The notes beneath the pieces were generated by a model. The model was not told where the DNA came from. It saw nothing but the letters and a program-made list of their open reading frames with translations, and did not search any database. Position numbers and translations under genes: made by a program. A stretch of 64,000 bases of DNA from an uncultured bacterium (GTDB lineage: Bacteria > Bacillota > Clostridia > Peptostreptococcales > Anaerovoracaceae): contig CAJMLL010000003.1 in the NCBI GenBank assembly GCA_905214225.1, positions 31,511 to 95,510 on the forward strand, read 5' to 3'. Position 1 is the first letter of the stretch, and every line of letters starts with the position of its first letter. Positions 51,441-60,862 of the stretch are shown here, in pieces.

Positions 51441-54400
51441 TTGGCATTTGTACATTTACACGTCCACTCTGAATACAGTCTTCTCGACGGGATGGCGAGG
51501 ATTTCGCAGGCACCGGCGAAGGCGAAGGAAATGGGCATGAATGCGCTGGCGATCACGGATCATGGGGCTATGTTCGGTGTCATTGATTTCTATAAAGAAT
51601 GCAGGAAGCAGGGAATCAAGCCGATCATCGGATGTGAAGTGTATACCGCGATGCGGCGCATGGAGGATAAGGATCCGGTGAAGGACCGGGCCAGGGGTCA
51701 TCTGATTCTTCTGGCAGAAAACAATGAGGGATACCACAATCTGATTAAGATTGTTTCCGATGCATATAAAAGGGGATTTTATTTCAAGCCGAGGGTTGAT
51801 AAAGAGGAACTCCGGGCGCACAGTAAGGGCATCATCGCCTTGTCGGCCTGTCTCGCCGGCCGGGTTCAGTTTTGTCTGCTGAACAGGGATTATGACGGGG
51901 CCAGACGGGAAGCGCTGGAGCTTCAGGATATTTTCGGGGGGAATAATTTCTTCCTGGAGATTCAGGATCACGGGCTGCCGGAGGATGAAGTGGTGAATCC
52001 GCAGCTGAAAAAGCTGTCGAAGGAGCTTGGCATTCCGCTGCTGGCGACGAATGACGTGCATTATGTCCGTCAGGGGGACGCGGAGGCGCATGATGTCCTG
52101 CTGGCGATTCAGACGGCGACCAGCATTCATGATCCGAAGCGAATGCGCTTTAAGAGTGATCAGTTTTATCTGAAGAGTGAGAAGGAAATGCGGGCTTTGT
52201 TTCCGGATATTCCGGAGGCGGTTGAGAATACGCAGAAGATCGCGGACCGCTGCAATGTGACTTTTACTTTCGGGGAGTACCATCTGCCGGAATTTCAGCC
52301 GCCTGCGGGCATGACGAATGATGAGTACCTGAGAAAGCTCTGTTGGGACGGGCTTCAGCAGAGGTATGAGCAGCTGACGGATAAGCTGAAGAAAAGGCTG
52401 GAGTACGAACTTTCCACCATCGAGCAGATGGGATATGTGGAATACTTTTTGATTGTGTGGGACTTTATCAATTATGCGAAGAGCCATGGAATCGCGGTGG
52501 GACCGGGACGAGGGTCTGCCGCCGGAAGTCTTGTGGCCTACTGCCTGCGCATCACCGATATCGACCCGATTAAATACGATCTGATTTTTGAGCGTTTCCT
52601 GAATCCGGAACGTGTCAGCATGCCGGATATCGATGTGGATTTTGATATCGAGAGGCGTTCTGAAGTCATCGATTATGTCCGCAGAAAGTACGGAAAAGAC
52701 AATGTTTCGCAGATCATCACCTTCGGAACGCTGAAGCCGAAGGCCGCGGTCCGGGATGTGGGACGCGCCATGGATGTCAGTTATTCTGACACGGACCGGA
52801 TCGCGAAGGCAATTCCCTTCGATCTGAACATGACTCTGGACAAGGCATTAGAGGTCAGTCCGGAGCTAAAGAAAATGTATGAAGAGAATGGGCAGGTCCG
52901 GAAGGTCATCGACATGTCCAGGGCGCTTGAGGGAATGCCGCGGCACGCGTCCACACACGCAGCCGGTGTGGTTATTTCCAAGAAGCCGCTGGATGAGTAC
53001 GTCCCGCTGTACATGTCCGACCACGGCATTGCGACCCAGTTCAACATGACGACGATCGAGGAGCTGGGCCTTCTGAAGATGGACTTCCTGGGCCTGCGCA
53101 ACCTGACCGTTATCCGGGACGCGCTTCAGATGATCCGGGATGATCACGGCGTGGAACTGGATTTTGCGAAGATGGGTTATGACGATCCTAAAGTTTACCA
53201 GATGATCGCCAGCGGTGATACGGAGGGCGTATTCCAGCTGGAGAGCGAGGGCATGACCTCCTTCATGAAGGCTCTGAAACCGACCTGTTTTGAAGATATC
53301 GTTGCGGGAATTTCCCTTTACCGTCCGGGTCCGATGGATTCCATTCCGACCTATATTGAGAACAAAAAGCACCCGGACAAGATAAAATACGTGACTCCTG
53401 AGCTCGCGCCCATCTTGGATGTCACCTACGGCTGCCTGGTCTATCAGGAACAGGTCATGCGAATCGTCCGCGACCTCGCGGGATACAGCTACGGTCGTTC
53501 CGACATCGTCCGCCGCGCCATGTCAAAGAAAAAGAAGCAGGTCATGATGGAGGAAAAAGAGTACTTCATTCACGGAAAGCTTGGGGAAGACGGGAATGTG
53601 GAAATTCCGGGATGTGTCAGAAACGGGATTTCGGAAGAAGCCGCAGAGCAGATCTTCTCCGACATGGAGACTTTTGCCCAGTACGCGTTTAATAAGAGTC
53701 ATGCGGCGGCCTATGCGGTTCTGGCCTTTGAGACGGCCTATCTGAAATGCTATTACCCGGTTGAGTTTATGGCTGCCCTGATGAGCAGCATGGCCGGAGA
53801 CGCTAAGCAGACGGCAAAATACATCCGAAACTGCCGGGAGCACGGAATTGAAGTGCTCGGCCCGAGTGTCAACGAGAGCGGAGTGAAGTTCACCGTGCAG
53901 GACGGAAAAATCCGTTTTGGCCTTCTGGGTGTAAAGAATGTCGGTGAGGGTGCAATCGAGGAGATTATCCGTGCCCGTGAAACGATGGGAAAGCCGGAAG
54001 ATATTTTCCAGTTCATCGATAACATCGACGTCAGCATTGTAAACAAGAAGGCAGTGGAAAGTCTGATCAAGGCCGGCGCGCTGGACTGTCTGAATCCGAA
54101 CCGGGCCGCTCATCTTGCGGTTTATGAAACCCTGATGGAGTCAGCCCAGGCGAACGCGAAGAAGAATATCGCCGGGCAGATCAGTCTTTTCCAGACGGCG
54201 GAAGCCGCCATGGACCAGGGCGATGTGCGGGTCAGCCTGCCGAAGGTGGAAAATTTTGACCGCAGGATTCTGCTGGCCATGGAGAAAGAGATGCTGGGCG
54301 TCTATATAAGCGGCCACCCGCTGGACGACTATGCGGATGAGATCCGGCGTGTGGCGACGGTCAACAGCCAGCAGCTGGACGAGGCCGGAAAGCAGTCTGC

Positions 54401-54989
54401 GGAAGACGATGGGTCGGATCCGGGCTATTTTCCGGGCGATGCGAGAGCGCAGATGGCGCAGACCGCAGGCACTGGAGGTATCCGGGACAAGATGCATGTT
54501 GTCATGGCCGGCATGATCATCGGAAAGAAAACCCTGATCACCAAAAAAAACCAGATCATGGCCTTTGTCGATCTGGAGGACCTTTACGGACAGACGGAAG
54601 TCGTTGTATTTCCAAGGGTTCTGGAGCAGTACCAGACAGAGATTTATGAGGACAATGTCGTTGTCATTAAGGGAAGGCTGGATTTCCGCGAAGGGGAAAC
54701 TCCGAAGCTGCTTGCAGAATCAGTAGAGGCGCTGAATGCCGGCGCTTCCGCAGAAAACAGAGAATTTCTGAAAGTGCGGATTCCGGAGAATCAGGATGAA
54801 AGACTGATTATGAAGGAACTTGCAGATATCTTTAAGGACCACAGGGGACCGCAGGCAGCGCTGATTTACAGGAAAAACCGGAAAGCTGTGCGGACCGGGA
54901 GAAATGCCGGAATTACGATTTCCGAGAATCTGCTGGAGAAAATCGGCGCGCTGGTAGGTGAAGAAAATGTAAAAATCTCTTCACGTTAA
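51441..54989 (+). CDS. dnaE: DNA polymerase III alpha subunit
   Basis: 1182 residues. Replicative polymerase of the DnaE type. The N-terminal PHP domain begins FVHLHVHSEYSLLDG; the polymerase palm has GPGRGSAAGSLVAYCL and MPDIDVDFDIERR with the catalytic Asp residues; a tandem helix-hairpin-helix and an OB-fold (MIIGKKTLITKKNQIMAF) occupy the C terminus. The start is TTG, six bases after AGAGGTG, because the PHP motif begins at once and no ATG is suitable. It lacks the PolC exonuclease domain; polC would be elsewhere. Confidence 0.95.
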   Translation: MAFVHLHVHSEYSLLDGMARISQAPAKAKEMGMNALAITDHGAMFGVIDFYKECRKQGIKPIIGCEVYTAMRRMEDKDPVKDRARGHLILLAENNEGYHNLIKIVSDAYKRGFYFKPRVDKEELRAHSKGIIALSACLAGRVQFCLLNRDYDGARREALELQDIFGGNNFFLEIQDHGLPEDEVVNPQLKKLSKELGIPLLATNDVHYVRQGDAEAHDVLLAIQTATSIHDPKRMRFKSDQFYLKSEKEMRALFPDIPEAVENTQKIADRCNVTFTFGEYHLPEFQPPAGMTNDEYLRKLCWDGLQQRYEQLTDKLKKRLEYELSTIEQMGYVEYFLIVWDFINYAKSHGIAVGPGRGSAAGSLVAYCLRITDIDPIKYDLIFERFLNPERVSMPDIDVDFDIERRSEVIDYVRRKYGKDNVSQIITFGTLKPKAAVRDVGRAMDVSYSDTDRIAKAIPFDLNMTLDKALEVSPELKKMYEENGQVRKVIDMSRALEGMPRHASTHAAGVVISKKPLDEYVPLYMSDHGIATQFNMTTIEELGLLKMDFLGLRNLTVIRDALQMIRDDHGVELDFAKMGYDDPKVYQMIASGDTEGVFQLESEGMTSFMKALKPTCFEDIVAGISLYRPGPMDSIPTYIENKKHPDKIKYVTPELAPILDVTYGCLVYQEQVMRIVRDLAGYSYGRSDIVRRAMSKKKKQVMMEEKEYFIHGKLGEDGNVEIPGCVRNGISEEAAEQIFSDMETFAQYAFNKSHAAAYAVLAFETAYLKCYYPVEFMAALMSSMAGDAKQTAKYIRNCREHGIEVLGPSVNESGVKFTVQDGKIRFGLLGVKNVGEGAIEEIIRARETMGKPEDIFQFIDNIDVSIVNKKAVESLIKAGALDCLNPNRAAHLAVYETLMESAQANAKKNIAGQISLFQTAEAAMDQGDVRVSLPKVENFDRRILLAMEKEMLGVYISGHPLDDYADEIRRVATVNSQQLDEAGKQSAEDDGSDPGYFPGDARAQMAQTAGTGGIRDKMHVVMAGMIIGKKTLITKKNQIMAFVDLEDLYGQTEVVVFPRVLEQYQTEIYEDNVVVIKGRLDFREGETPKLLAESVEALNAGASAENREFLKVRIPENQDERLIMKELADIFKDHRGPQAALIYRKNRKAVRTGRNAGITISENLLEKIGALVGEENVKISSR

Positions 54990-55148
54990 CCAGTCAGAGG
55001 GTTCTTGTGGTATCATAGTTTTAATATCGCCGCGGGAGTGCAGGAAGAATTATGCATGCAGGCCAGAAGACTGGTCAGACAGAGCCGGTATTCCGGGAGT
55101 TTCTGGATAGTCAGGGACGGGCAGAAAACAGGCTTCAGGGATTGAGGC

Positions 55149-55170
55149 CTCTTGCGCGGTGGTTTTTGTC
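55149..55170 (-). repeat. Copy of the GGACAAAA...GCAAGG motif upstream of pfkA
   Basis: On the minus strand GACAAAAACCACC is followed by GCGCAAGAGG, 24 bp before the pfkA start. It shares 18 identical bases with the glmS-upstream copy. Confidence 0.6.
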
Positions 55171-55193
55171 AATGTAATTCAGGAGGGATGAGT

Positions 55194-56156
55194 ATGAAAA
55201 GAATTGGTGTTCTGACGAGTGGAGGAGATTCTCCGGGCATGAATGCGGCTGTTCGCTCTGTCGTACGGTGCGGACTTGACCGGGGTCTGGAAGTATATGG
55301 AATTTACAGAGGATATGAGGGTCTGCTGGACGCGGAACTGAAACAGATGGACAGGGGCGACGTCGGCGACATTCTGCAGCGCGGCGGCACAATTCTGAAG
55401 ACGGCCAGAAGCAAGCGTTTCCGGACGGAAGAGGGAATTAAGCGTGCCATGAACGTGCTGAATACATTCGATATTGACGGTCTGGTTGTTATCGGAGGAG
55501 ACGGAAGCATGCGCGGCGGTCTGGAACTGTCCAAGCGTGGAATTCCGGTCATGGGTATTCCGGGAACCATTGATAATGACCTGGCGTACACTGATTACAC
55601 GATCGGATTCGACACGGCGGTAACGACGGTGCTGGATGCCATTTCCAAGCTGCGTGACACGTCCTCGGCTCACGAGAGAGTCGTTATCGTGGAGGTTATG
55701 GGACGCCGCTGCGGAGACATCGCGCTGTACGCGGGTCTGACCGGTGGTGCAGAAGAAGTTCTGGTTCCGGAGCTGCCGTATGACATCAAGGCCCTGTCGA
55801 GAAGAATCATCGAGAGCGCAAACCGAGGAAAGCAGCATCACATCATCATCAAGGCTGAGGGTGTGGACATTTCCACGGCGGAACTGGCTCATGACATTCA
55901 GGAGAATACAGGAAGAGAAACGAAAGAGGTTGTTCTGAGCTATCTGCAGAGAGGTGGATCACCGACCATGCGCGACCGTCTGCTGGCAACACTCTGCGGC
56001 TCCAAGGCAGTGGAGCTTCTGGCGCAGGAGTCTGCCAGCAAGGCAATCGGAACCGTAGACGGACGGATTTTTGCGGAAGACCTCGGCGATGCCCTGAAGG
56101 AGACGAGAGAGTTGAATGAGGATCTGTACAGCCTGATCGGAGTGTTAAGCAAGTAA
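55194..56156 (+). CDS. pfkA: 6-phosphofructokinase
   Basis: 320 residues, the standard bacterial length. Commits fructose-6-phosphate to glycolysis. Motifs are LTSGGDSPGMNA, GGDGSMRGG (Gly-Asp-Gly favours ATP over pyrophosphate), catalytic PGTIDNDLAYTDYT and VEVMGRRCGDIA. AGGAGGG is seven bases before the chosen ATG; an ATG six bases earlier is too close. Its TAA overlaps the ATG of a flavodoxin-like gene, starting a four-gene operon with two FAD proteins. No pyk follows, unlike the common pfkA-pyk pair. Confidence 0.95.
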   Translation: MKRIGVLTSGGDSPGMNAAVRSVVRCGLDRGLEVYGIYRGYEGLLDAELKQMDRGDVGDILQRGGTILKTARSKRFRTEEGIKRAMNVLNTFDIDGLVVIGGDGSMRGGLELSKRGIPVMGIPGTIDNDLAYTDYTIGFDTAVTTVLDAISKLRDTSSAHERVVIVEVMGRRCGDIALYAGLTGGAEEVLVPELPYDIKALSRRIIESANRGKQHHIIIKAEGVDISTAELAHDIQENTGRETKEVVLSYLQRGGSPTMRDRLLATLCGSKAVELLAQESASKAIGTVDGRIFAEDLGDALKETRELNEDLYSLIGVLSK

Positions 56157-56692
56157 TGAAGATTGTTGTTGTATACAATACAAAATATGGTTCGACGAAG
56201 CAGTACGCGGAGTGGATCGCGGAGGCGCTTCAGGCGGATCTGCTGGATGGAAAGCATCTGAAAGCCGGCCAGCTCATGCCCTACGACATGATTATTTACG
56301 GCGGGGGAATTTTCTCCGGCGGCATTTACCGGCTGGATTTCCTGAAAAAGCACATTCACAAGGAACTGCGCGGCAAGGTGGTCGTCTGTTTCGGCGTCGG
56401 AATTACGGTCGGCCATGACGAGAACCAGATTCAGGCCGATGAAATTAATTTTTCCGAGGAGCTGAAGGGAATGCCGTGTTTCTATCTGACCGGCCGCTAC
56501 GACCCGTCAGAAATTCACGGACTGGATAAGGGCATCATCAAGCTGACCAGGAGACTTCTTGACGGGGGAACCGGGAAGTATGCGGACGAGCTCCGCGACA
56601 CATTTGCGAACGGCCGGAATCTGATGGACCGCGACCAGATTATTCCGCTGGTGCAGTACATCCGCGAACTGGAAGACAGGATGCAGGCATGA
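56156..56692 (+). CDS. Flavodoxin-domain protein (HemG-like)
   Basis: 178 residues. The FMN phosphate loop YNTKYGSTKQYAEWIAEAL is at the N terminus, and DMIIYGGGIFSGGIYRLDFLKKH matches the flavodoxin-domain proteins related to menaquinone-type protoporphyrinogen oxidase HemG. An electron-transfer role is more likely than haem synthesis, as no haem genes are visible. The start overlaps the pfkA stop (TAATG) and the end overlaps the next gene by 4 bases (ATGA). Confidence 0.85.
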   Translation: MKIVVVYNTKYGSTKQYAEWIAEALQADLLDGKHLKAGQLMPYDMIIYGGGIFSGGIYRLDFLKKHIHKELRGKVVVCFGVGITVGHDENQIQADEINFSEELKGMPCFYLTGRYDPSEIHGLDKGIIKLTRRLLDGGTGKYADELRDTFANGRNLMDRDQIIPLVQYIRELEDRMQA

Positions 56693-57870
56693 GAAAGACG
56701 GAAATCTGTATAATCGGAGGCGGCGCGTCCGGAATGGCCGCGGCAGTTACAGCGGCGCGGATTATCGGCGGTGAACACGTCATTGTTCTGGAGAAGCTGG
56801 ACGAGCCGGGGCATAAGATCCTGGCTACGGGAAACGGGCGCTGCAATCTGACCAATACTTCCTGCAGCCACGCAGAGGAGACGAGGCAGTTTTTCCGTGA
56901 GCTCGGGGTGTTTACCCGGGAAGAGGAGGATGGCCGCGTTTATCCCTGGTGCGGAGACGCGAGGGCCGTGCAGCAGGCGCTGCTTCAGGAACTGAAGAGG
57001 CTTCATGTACAGCTGATCTGCGGCGCGGAGGTGACAAAAGCCGAGGCGCAAGGGGACAGCTTTATTGTCTCTTTCCGGGGCGGAAGGCTTTCTGCCCGGC
57101 AGCTTCTTCTTTCCTGCGGCGGAAAAGCAGGCCCAAAAATGGGAACGACGGGAGACGGCGCCAGGCTTGCGCGCCGCCTTTCTCTTGACGTGACTCCGCT
57201 GGCGCCGGCACTGACCGCAATGGAAGTCTATGAAGATGTGCGGAAACTGAAAGGCGTCCGCGCAAAGGCCGTGGTGACCCTTCAGTATCAGGGTGAAAAA
57301 ATCGCAGAAGAAAATGGAGAAGTGCAGTTTACCGCCTATGGAATCTCCGGAATCTGCGTGTTTAATCTCTCCAGAAAGATGCTGCTTCCTCCGGGGAAAA
57401 AACTTCAGGGCGGTTTCGATGACTACACCGTAGAAATCGATCTCGCGGGGGATCTGCTGATCGGTAACGGTGATTTTCAGCAGATGAAAAAAGACAGTCT
57501 GCTCCCTCTGGCATCGATTGTCCGTCAGCCTCTGGCGGAAGAAATTTACCGTCAGGCAGAAGGTAATCCGGAAAGGTGCGCGCATCTTCTCCGGCATTTT
57601 ACGCTTCATCCGAAGGGGCTGAAAGGCTGGGACATGGCGCAGGTGACCCGCGGCGGAATCCGGCTTTCCGAGCTGGATCCTCATACGATGGAAGCTGTTT
57701 CTGTGCCGGGACTCTACGCGGCAGGCGAAATTCAGGACTGGGACGGACCATGCGGCGGGTTCAATCTGCAGCATGCCTGGGAAACCGGTATTCTGGCCGG
57801 CCGCGCGATGGCAGAAAAAGCCCTTCAGAAATCCGGAAAGAAGACCATTTCGCAGACAAAGAATAAATAA
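56689..57870 (+). CDS. HI0933-family FAD-dependent oxidoreductase
   Basis: 393 residues. The N-terminal Rossmann loop IIGGGASGMAAAV, the family motif KILATGNGRCNLTN, GDGARLARRL and the C-terminal GLYAAGEIQDWDGPCGGFNLQHAWETG are all characteristic of the HI0933/YhiN/BaiN group. Reported activities are flavin reductions; the substrate here is unknown. It is in an operon with the flavodoxin-like gene (4-base overlap) and another FAD protein 15 bp downstream, suggesting a redox unit. Confidence 0.88.
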   Translation: MRKTEICIIGGGASGMAAAVTAARIIGGEHVIVLEKLDEPGHKILATGNGRCNLTNTSCSHAEETRQFFRELGVFTREEEDGRVYPWCGDARAVQQALLQELKRLHVQLICGAEVTKAEAQGDSFIVSFRGGRLSARQLLLSCGGKAGPKMGTTGDGARLARRLSLDVTPLAPALTAMEVYEDVRKLKGVRAKAVVTLQYQGEKIAEENGEVQFTAYGISGICVFNLSRKMLLPPGKKLQGGFDDYTVEIDLAGDLLIGNGDFQQMKKDSLLPLASIVRQPLAEEIYRQAEGNPERCAHLLRHFTLHPKGLKGWDMAQVTRGGIRLSELDPHTMEAVSVPGLYAAGEIQDWDGPCGGFNLQHAWETGILAGRAMAEKALQKSGKKTISQTKNK

Positions 57871-57884
57871 GAAAGGCAGAACGC

Positions 57885-59471
57885 GTGAACTATCAGTATC
57901 GCATCCATGAAATAAGGCTGGACCTGGGTGAATCAAAGGACCGGATCCCGAAAAAGATCCTCCGGAAACTCGGAAAAGCCGGAAAGAAAGTAAAAATTTC
58001 CGACTGGATCATCCGGAGAGAGTCCATCGACGCCCGGCACAAGGACCGTATAAAAATGGTTTATACCGTGGATTTCACAGCGGACCGGGAACTGAATCTG
58101 GCAAAGGCGCCGGATCTTAAGTATCATCGTGCCGTTTCCGGAACGCAGCCGTTAAAGCACCGGCCTGTTGTGGTCGGAATGGGCCCCTGTGGGATGTTTG
58201 CGGCGCTGATTCTGGCGCAGCAGGGTTACTGTCCGCTGGTCATCGAGCGGGGAGCTCCAGTGGAAGAGCGTGTCCGGGATGTTCAGAAATTCTGGGATCA
58301 GGGAGTACTGGACCCGGAGTCCAATGTGCAGTTTGGAGAAGGCGGAGCAGGAACCTTTTCCGATGGAAAACTGACGACAGGGATCAAAGATCCGCGTATT
58401 CACTTTATGCTGGAAGAATTTGTAAAAGCCGGAGCTGATCCGGAGATTCTCTACGCCCATATGCCTCATATCGGAACCGATGTCCTGCGCATCTGCGTGA
58501 AAAATATCCGCGAGCAGATTCTGTCCCTTGGCGGAGAAATTCACTTCCACTCCAGGATGGACCAGCTGATAATGGAGCAGGAAGAGGACGGATTCCGGGT
58601 AAGCGGCATTCAAGTGACGGAAAACGGCGTGCAGAAAACGATAGAAGCAGACCAGGTCATCCTGGCCCTTGGGCACAGCGCAAGAGACACTTTCCGCATG
58701 CTCAGGGATCACAGGGTTCCGATGGAGCAGAAGGGATTTTCTATCGGTGTCAGAATCGAGCATCCGCAGGAGGTCATCGACCGTGCACAGTACGGAGATA
58801 CCGGGAAAAATCTGGGGCTCCCGCCTGCCGTGTATAAGCTGAACTGGCACTGCAGGAAAAGCGGACGCGGCGTCTATACCTTCTGCATGTGCCCGGGCGG
58901 AGAAGTAATTACGGCGTCTTCACAGAAAGGCGGCGTAGTGACCAACGGCATGAGCCGGCACGGACGGGACAGCGGAACGGCCAACAGTGCGCTGCTCGTC
59001 GATGTACGGCCGTTGGACTTCCCGGATCCGGATGATCCGCTTTCCGGAATTGATTTCCAGGAGAAATACGAGCGCCTGGCGTTTAAGAATGGCGGATCTG
59101 ATTATTCCGCGCCAAAAACAAGCTGGAAAAATTTCCGTGACAAGACGGAAGACGCGCAGCCGGTGCTCCGGTCTCTGCCGGATTTTGCGGTGGACAGTAT
59201 CGATGAGGCCATGCCGCATCTCGGGAAAAAGCTGCAGGGCTTTGATAGCGATGATGCCGTAATGACCGCGGTAGAATCCAGAAGTTCCTCTCCGGTGAGA
59301 ATTCTCAGAGATGAGAATCAGCAGAGCCTGTCCGTCCGCGGACTGTATCCGGGCGGCGAAGGCGCAGGATATGCCGGAGGAATCACGAGTTCCGCTTGTG
59401 ATGGAATGAAAATTGCAGAACAGATTATTTCGTCTTTTACCCCGTGGAAGAAATTTCCTGAAAAAGGATGA
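57885..59471 (+). CDS. COG2509-type FAD-dependent protein
   Basis: 528 residues. About 90 N-terminal residues (basic, KKILRKLGKAGKKVKISDW) precede a FAD domain with VVGMGPCGMFAALILAQQG, the signature NVQFGEGGAGTFSDGKLTTGIKD and C-terminal GLYPGGEGAGYAGGITSSACDGMKIA. This is the uncharacterised FAD-dependent dehydrogenase family common in Clostridia and Bacteroidetes. The start is GTG with AAAGG eight bases upstream. It ends the pfkA operon, and no terminator is obvious in the next 110 bp. Confidence 0.88.
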   Translation: MNYQYRIHEIRLDLGESKDRIPKKILRKLGKAGKKVKISDWIIRRESIDARHKDRIKMVYTVDFTADRELNLAKAPDLKYHRAVSGTQPLKHRPVVVGMGPCGMFAALILAQQGYCPLVIERGAPVEERVRDVQKFWDQGVLDPESNVQFGEGGAGTFSDGKLTTGIKDPRIHFMLEEFVKAGADPEILYAHMPHIGTDVLRICVKNIREQILSLGGEIHFHSRMDQLIMEQEEDGFRVSGIQVTENGVQKTIEADQVILALGHSARDTFRMLRDHRVPMEQKGFSIGVRIEHPQEVIDRAQYGDTGKNLGLPPAVYKLNWHCRKSGRGVYTFCMCPGGEVITASSQKGGVVTNGMSRHGRDSGTANSALLVDVRPLDFPDPDDPLSGIDFQEKYERLAFKNGGSDYSAPKTSWKNFRDKTEDAQPVLRSLPDFAVDSIDEAMPHLGKKLQGFDSDDAVMTAVESRSSSPVRILRDENQQSLSVRGLYPGGEGAGYAGGITSSACDGMKIAEQIISSFTPWKKFPEKG

Positions 59472-59584
59472 AATAGATCCTGAAATCAGATAAGATAGAG
59501 AGACAGCGTTCTGCGGGAGCAGAATTCCGGCAGAAGCTGTTTACATAAGTAAGAACGTTACACTGCAGGAAAGAGAGGGATGGA

Positions 59585-60634
59585 ATGCAGAAGAAAGAAG
59601 ACCAGATGGAATTCACTCCGAATACCCGGATTGAAAACGCAGTGAGAAATTTTCAGGTCGGTCAGGATGAAGCAAGCAATATGGAACTGACCGAGGCGAT
59701 TTTAACGAGCGCGGTGAACAGTGAGGAGCTTCTGGCTCCTGCCGTACCAGCCGGCGCAGACGGAAAGCCGCTGGACCTTGAATATATGACCGATGACCAG
59801 ATCCAGGAATTTTTAGAGAATGAGGAAATCAGTTTTGCCATTCATGCCGTTACAGACGAAGATGGAAATGACTGGCTTCCGGTATTTACCAGCCCGGATC
59901 AGGTGATGAAGGGTGATGTCGTTGATGTTATGGCACATCAGATCGAGACGCTGATGGCCATGGCTATGGACACGGATATGGCGGGAATCGTCATCAATCC
60001 GTGGGAAGCGGCGCTGAATATCCCGACAGAGACCCTGCATGTACTGATGGAAAGCATTCAGTCCATTAATGAAAATGCAGATGAAGAGCTGCAGGGCGAT
60101 ATCAACCTGGTAGAGGGTGACATTGTTAATATGGACTGTGATGCGATCGTCAATGCAGCAAATAATACGCTGATGGGCGGAAGCGGCGTAGACGGTGCCA
60201 TTCATCAGGCAGCAGGTCCGGAGCTGGATGAAGCATGCCGTGAACTTCACGGATGCAGAACCGGAGAAGCGAAGATCACAGAAGGTTTCCGTCTTCCTGC
60301 CAGTTACATCATCCACACGGTCGGCCCGATTTACGACGGATCGGAACAGTGTGCAGATGATCTGGCAGACTGCTACTGGAACTGTCTGAATCTGGCGATC
60401 GACTACGATATTCATACAATTGCTTTCCCGGCAATTTCAACCGGAGTATTTGGCTATCCGATGAAAGACGCGGCGGAGATCGCTGTCGACACGGTGCTGA
60501 CCTGGCTGGATTCCTACGCGGGAGACTATGACATGCAGGTTACATTCTGTGTTCATGATGACACCGCATACCAGATTTATACAGAAATTCTGGACCGCGA
60601 GCTGGCTGACGAGCCGGAAGATCCGCAGAACTAA
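59585..60634 (+). CDS. SseB-like domain fused to a macro domain
   Basis: 349 residues. Residues about 20-160 resemble the SseB N-terminal domain ([28 protein letters not shown]). Residues about 173-335 form a macro domain with [38 protein letters not shown] in pieces typical of ADP-ribose-binding, hydrolase-active members ([14 protein letters not shown]), and [13 protein letters not shown]. It may remove ADP-ribose from proteins or bind ADP-ribosylated or acetyl-ADP-ribose ligands. GAGAGGG is five bases before the ATG. The SseB part in a fusion is unusual and its role is unknown. Confidence 0.85.
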   Translation: MQKKEDQMEFTPNTRIENAVRNFQVGQDEASNMELTEAILTSAVNSEELLAPAVPAGADGKPLDLEYMTDDQIQEFLENEEISFAIHAVTDEDGNDWLPVFTSPDQVMKGDVVDVMAHQIETLMAMAMDTDMAGIVINPWEAALNIPTETLHVLMESIQSINENADEELQGDINLVEGDIVNMDCDAIVNAANNTLMGGSGVDGAIHQAAGPELDEACRELHGCRTGEAKITEGFRLPASYIIHTVGPIYDGSEQCADDLADCYWNCLNLAIDYDIHTIAFPAISTGVFGYPMKDAAEIAVDTVLTWLDSYAGDYDMQVTFCVHDDTAYQIYTEILDRELADEPEDPQN

Positions 60635-60862
60635 GCAGAAAACAGAGAAGAAATGGAAGGAGACTATGCAGAGTCGGAAGCCTGCAGAGTCTCCTTTTTC
60701 AACAAAGAAGGGAGTTTTCCATGGGAGCCCGGAAAGCGGGATTTGTCCCGGCTTACTGGAATTCCGGACGGATTATTGTTTCGGATTGGACAAATTCAGC
60801 CTACTGTTTATGTTCATGGCACGGGAATATTGATAAAATATCGATATACTGAGGTGAAAATT

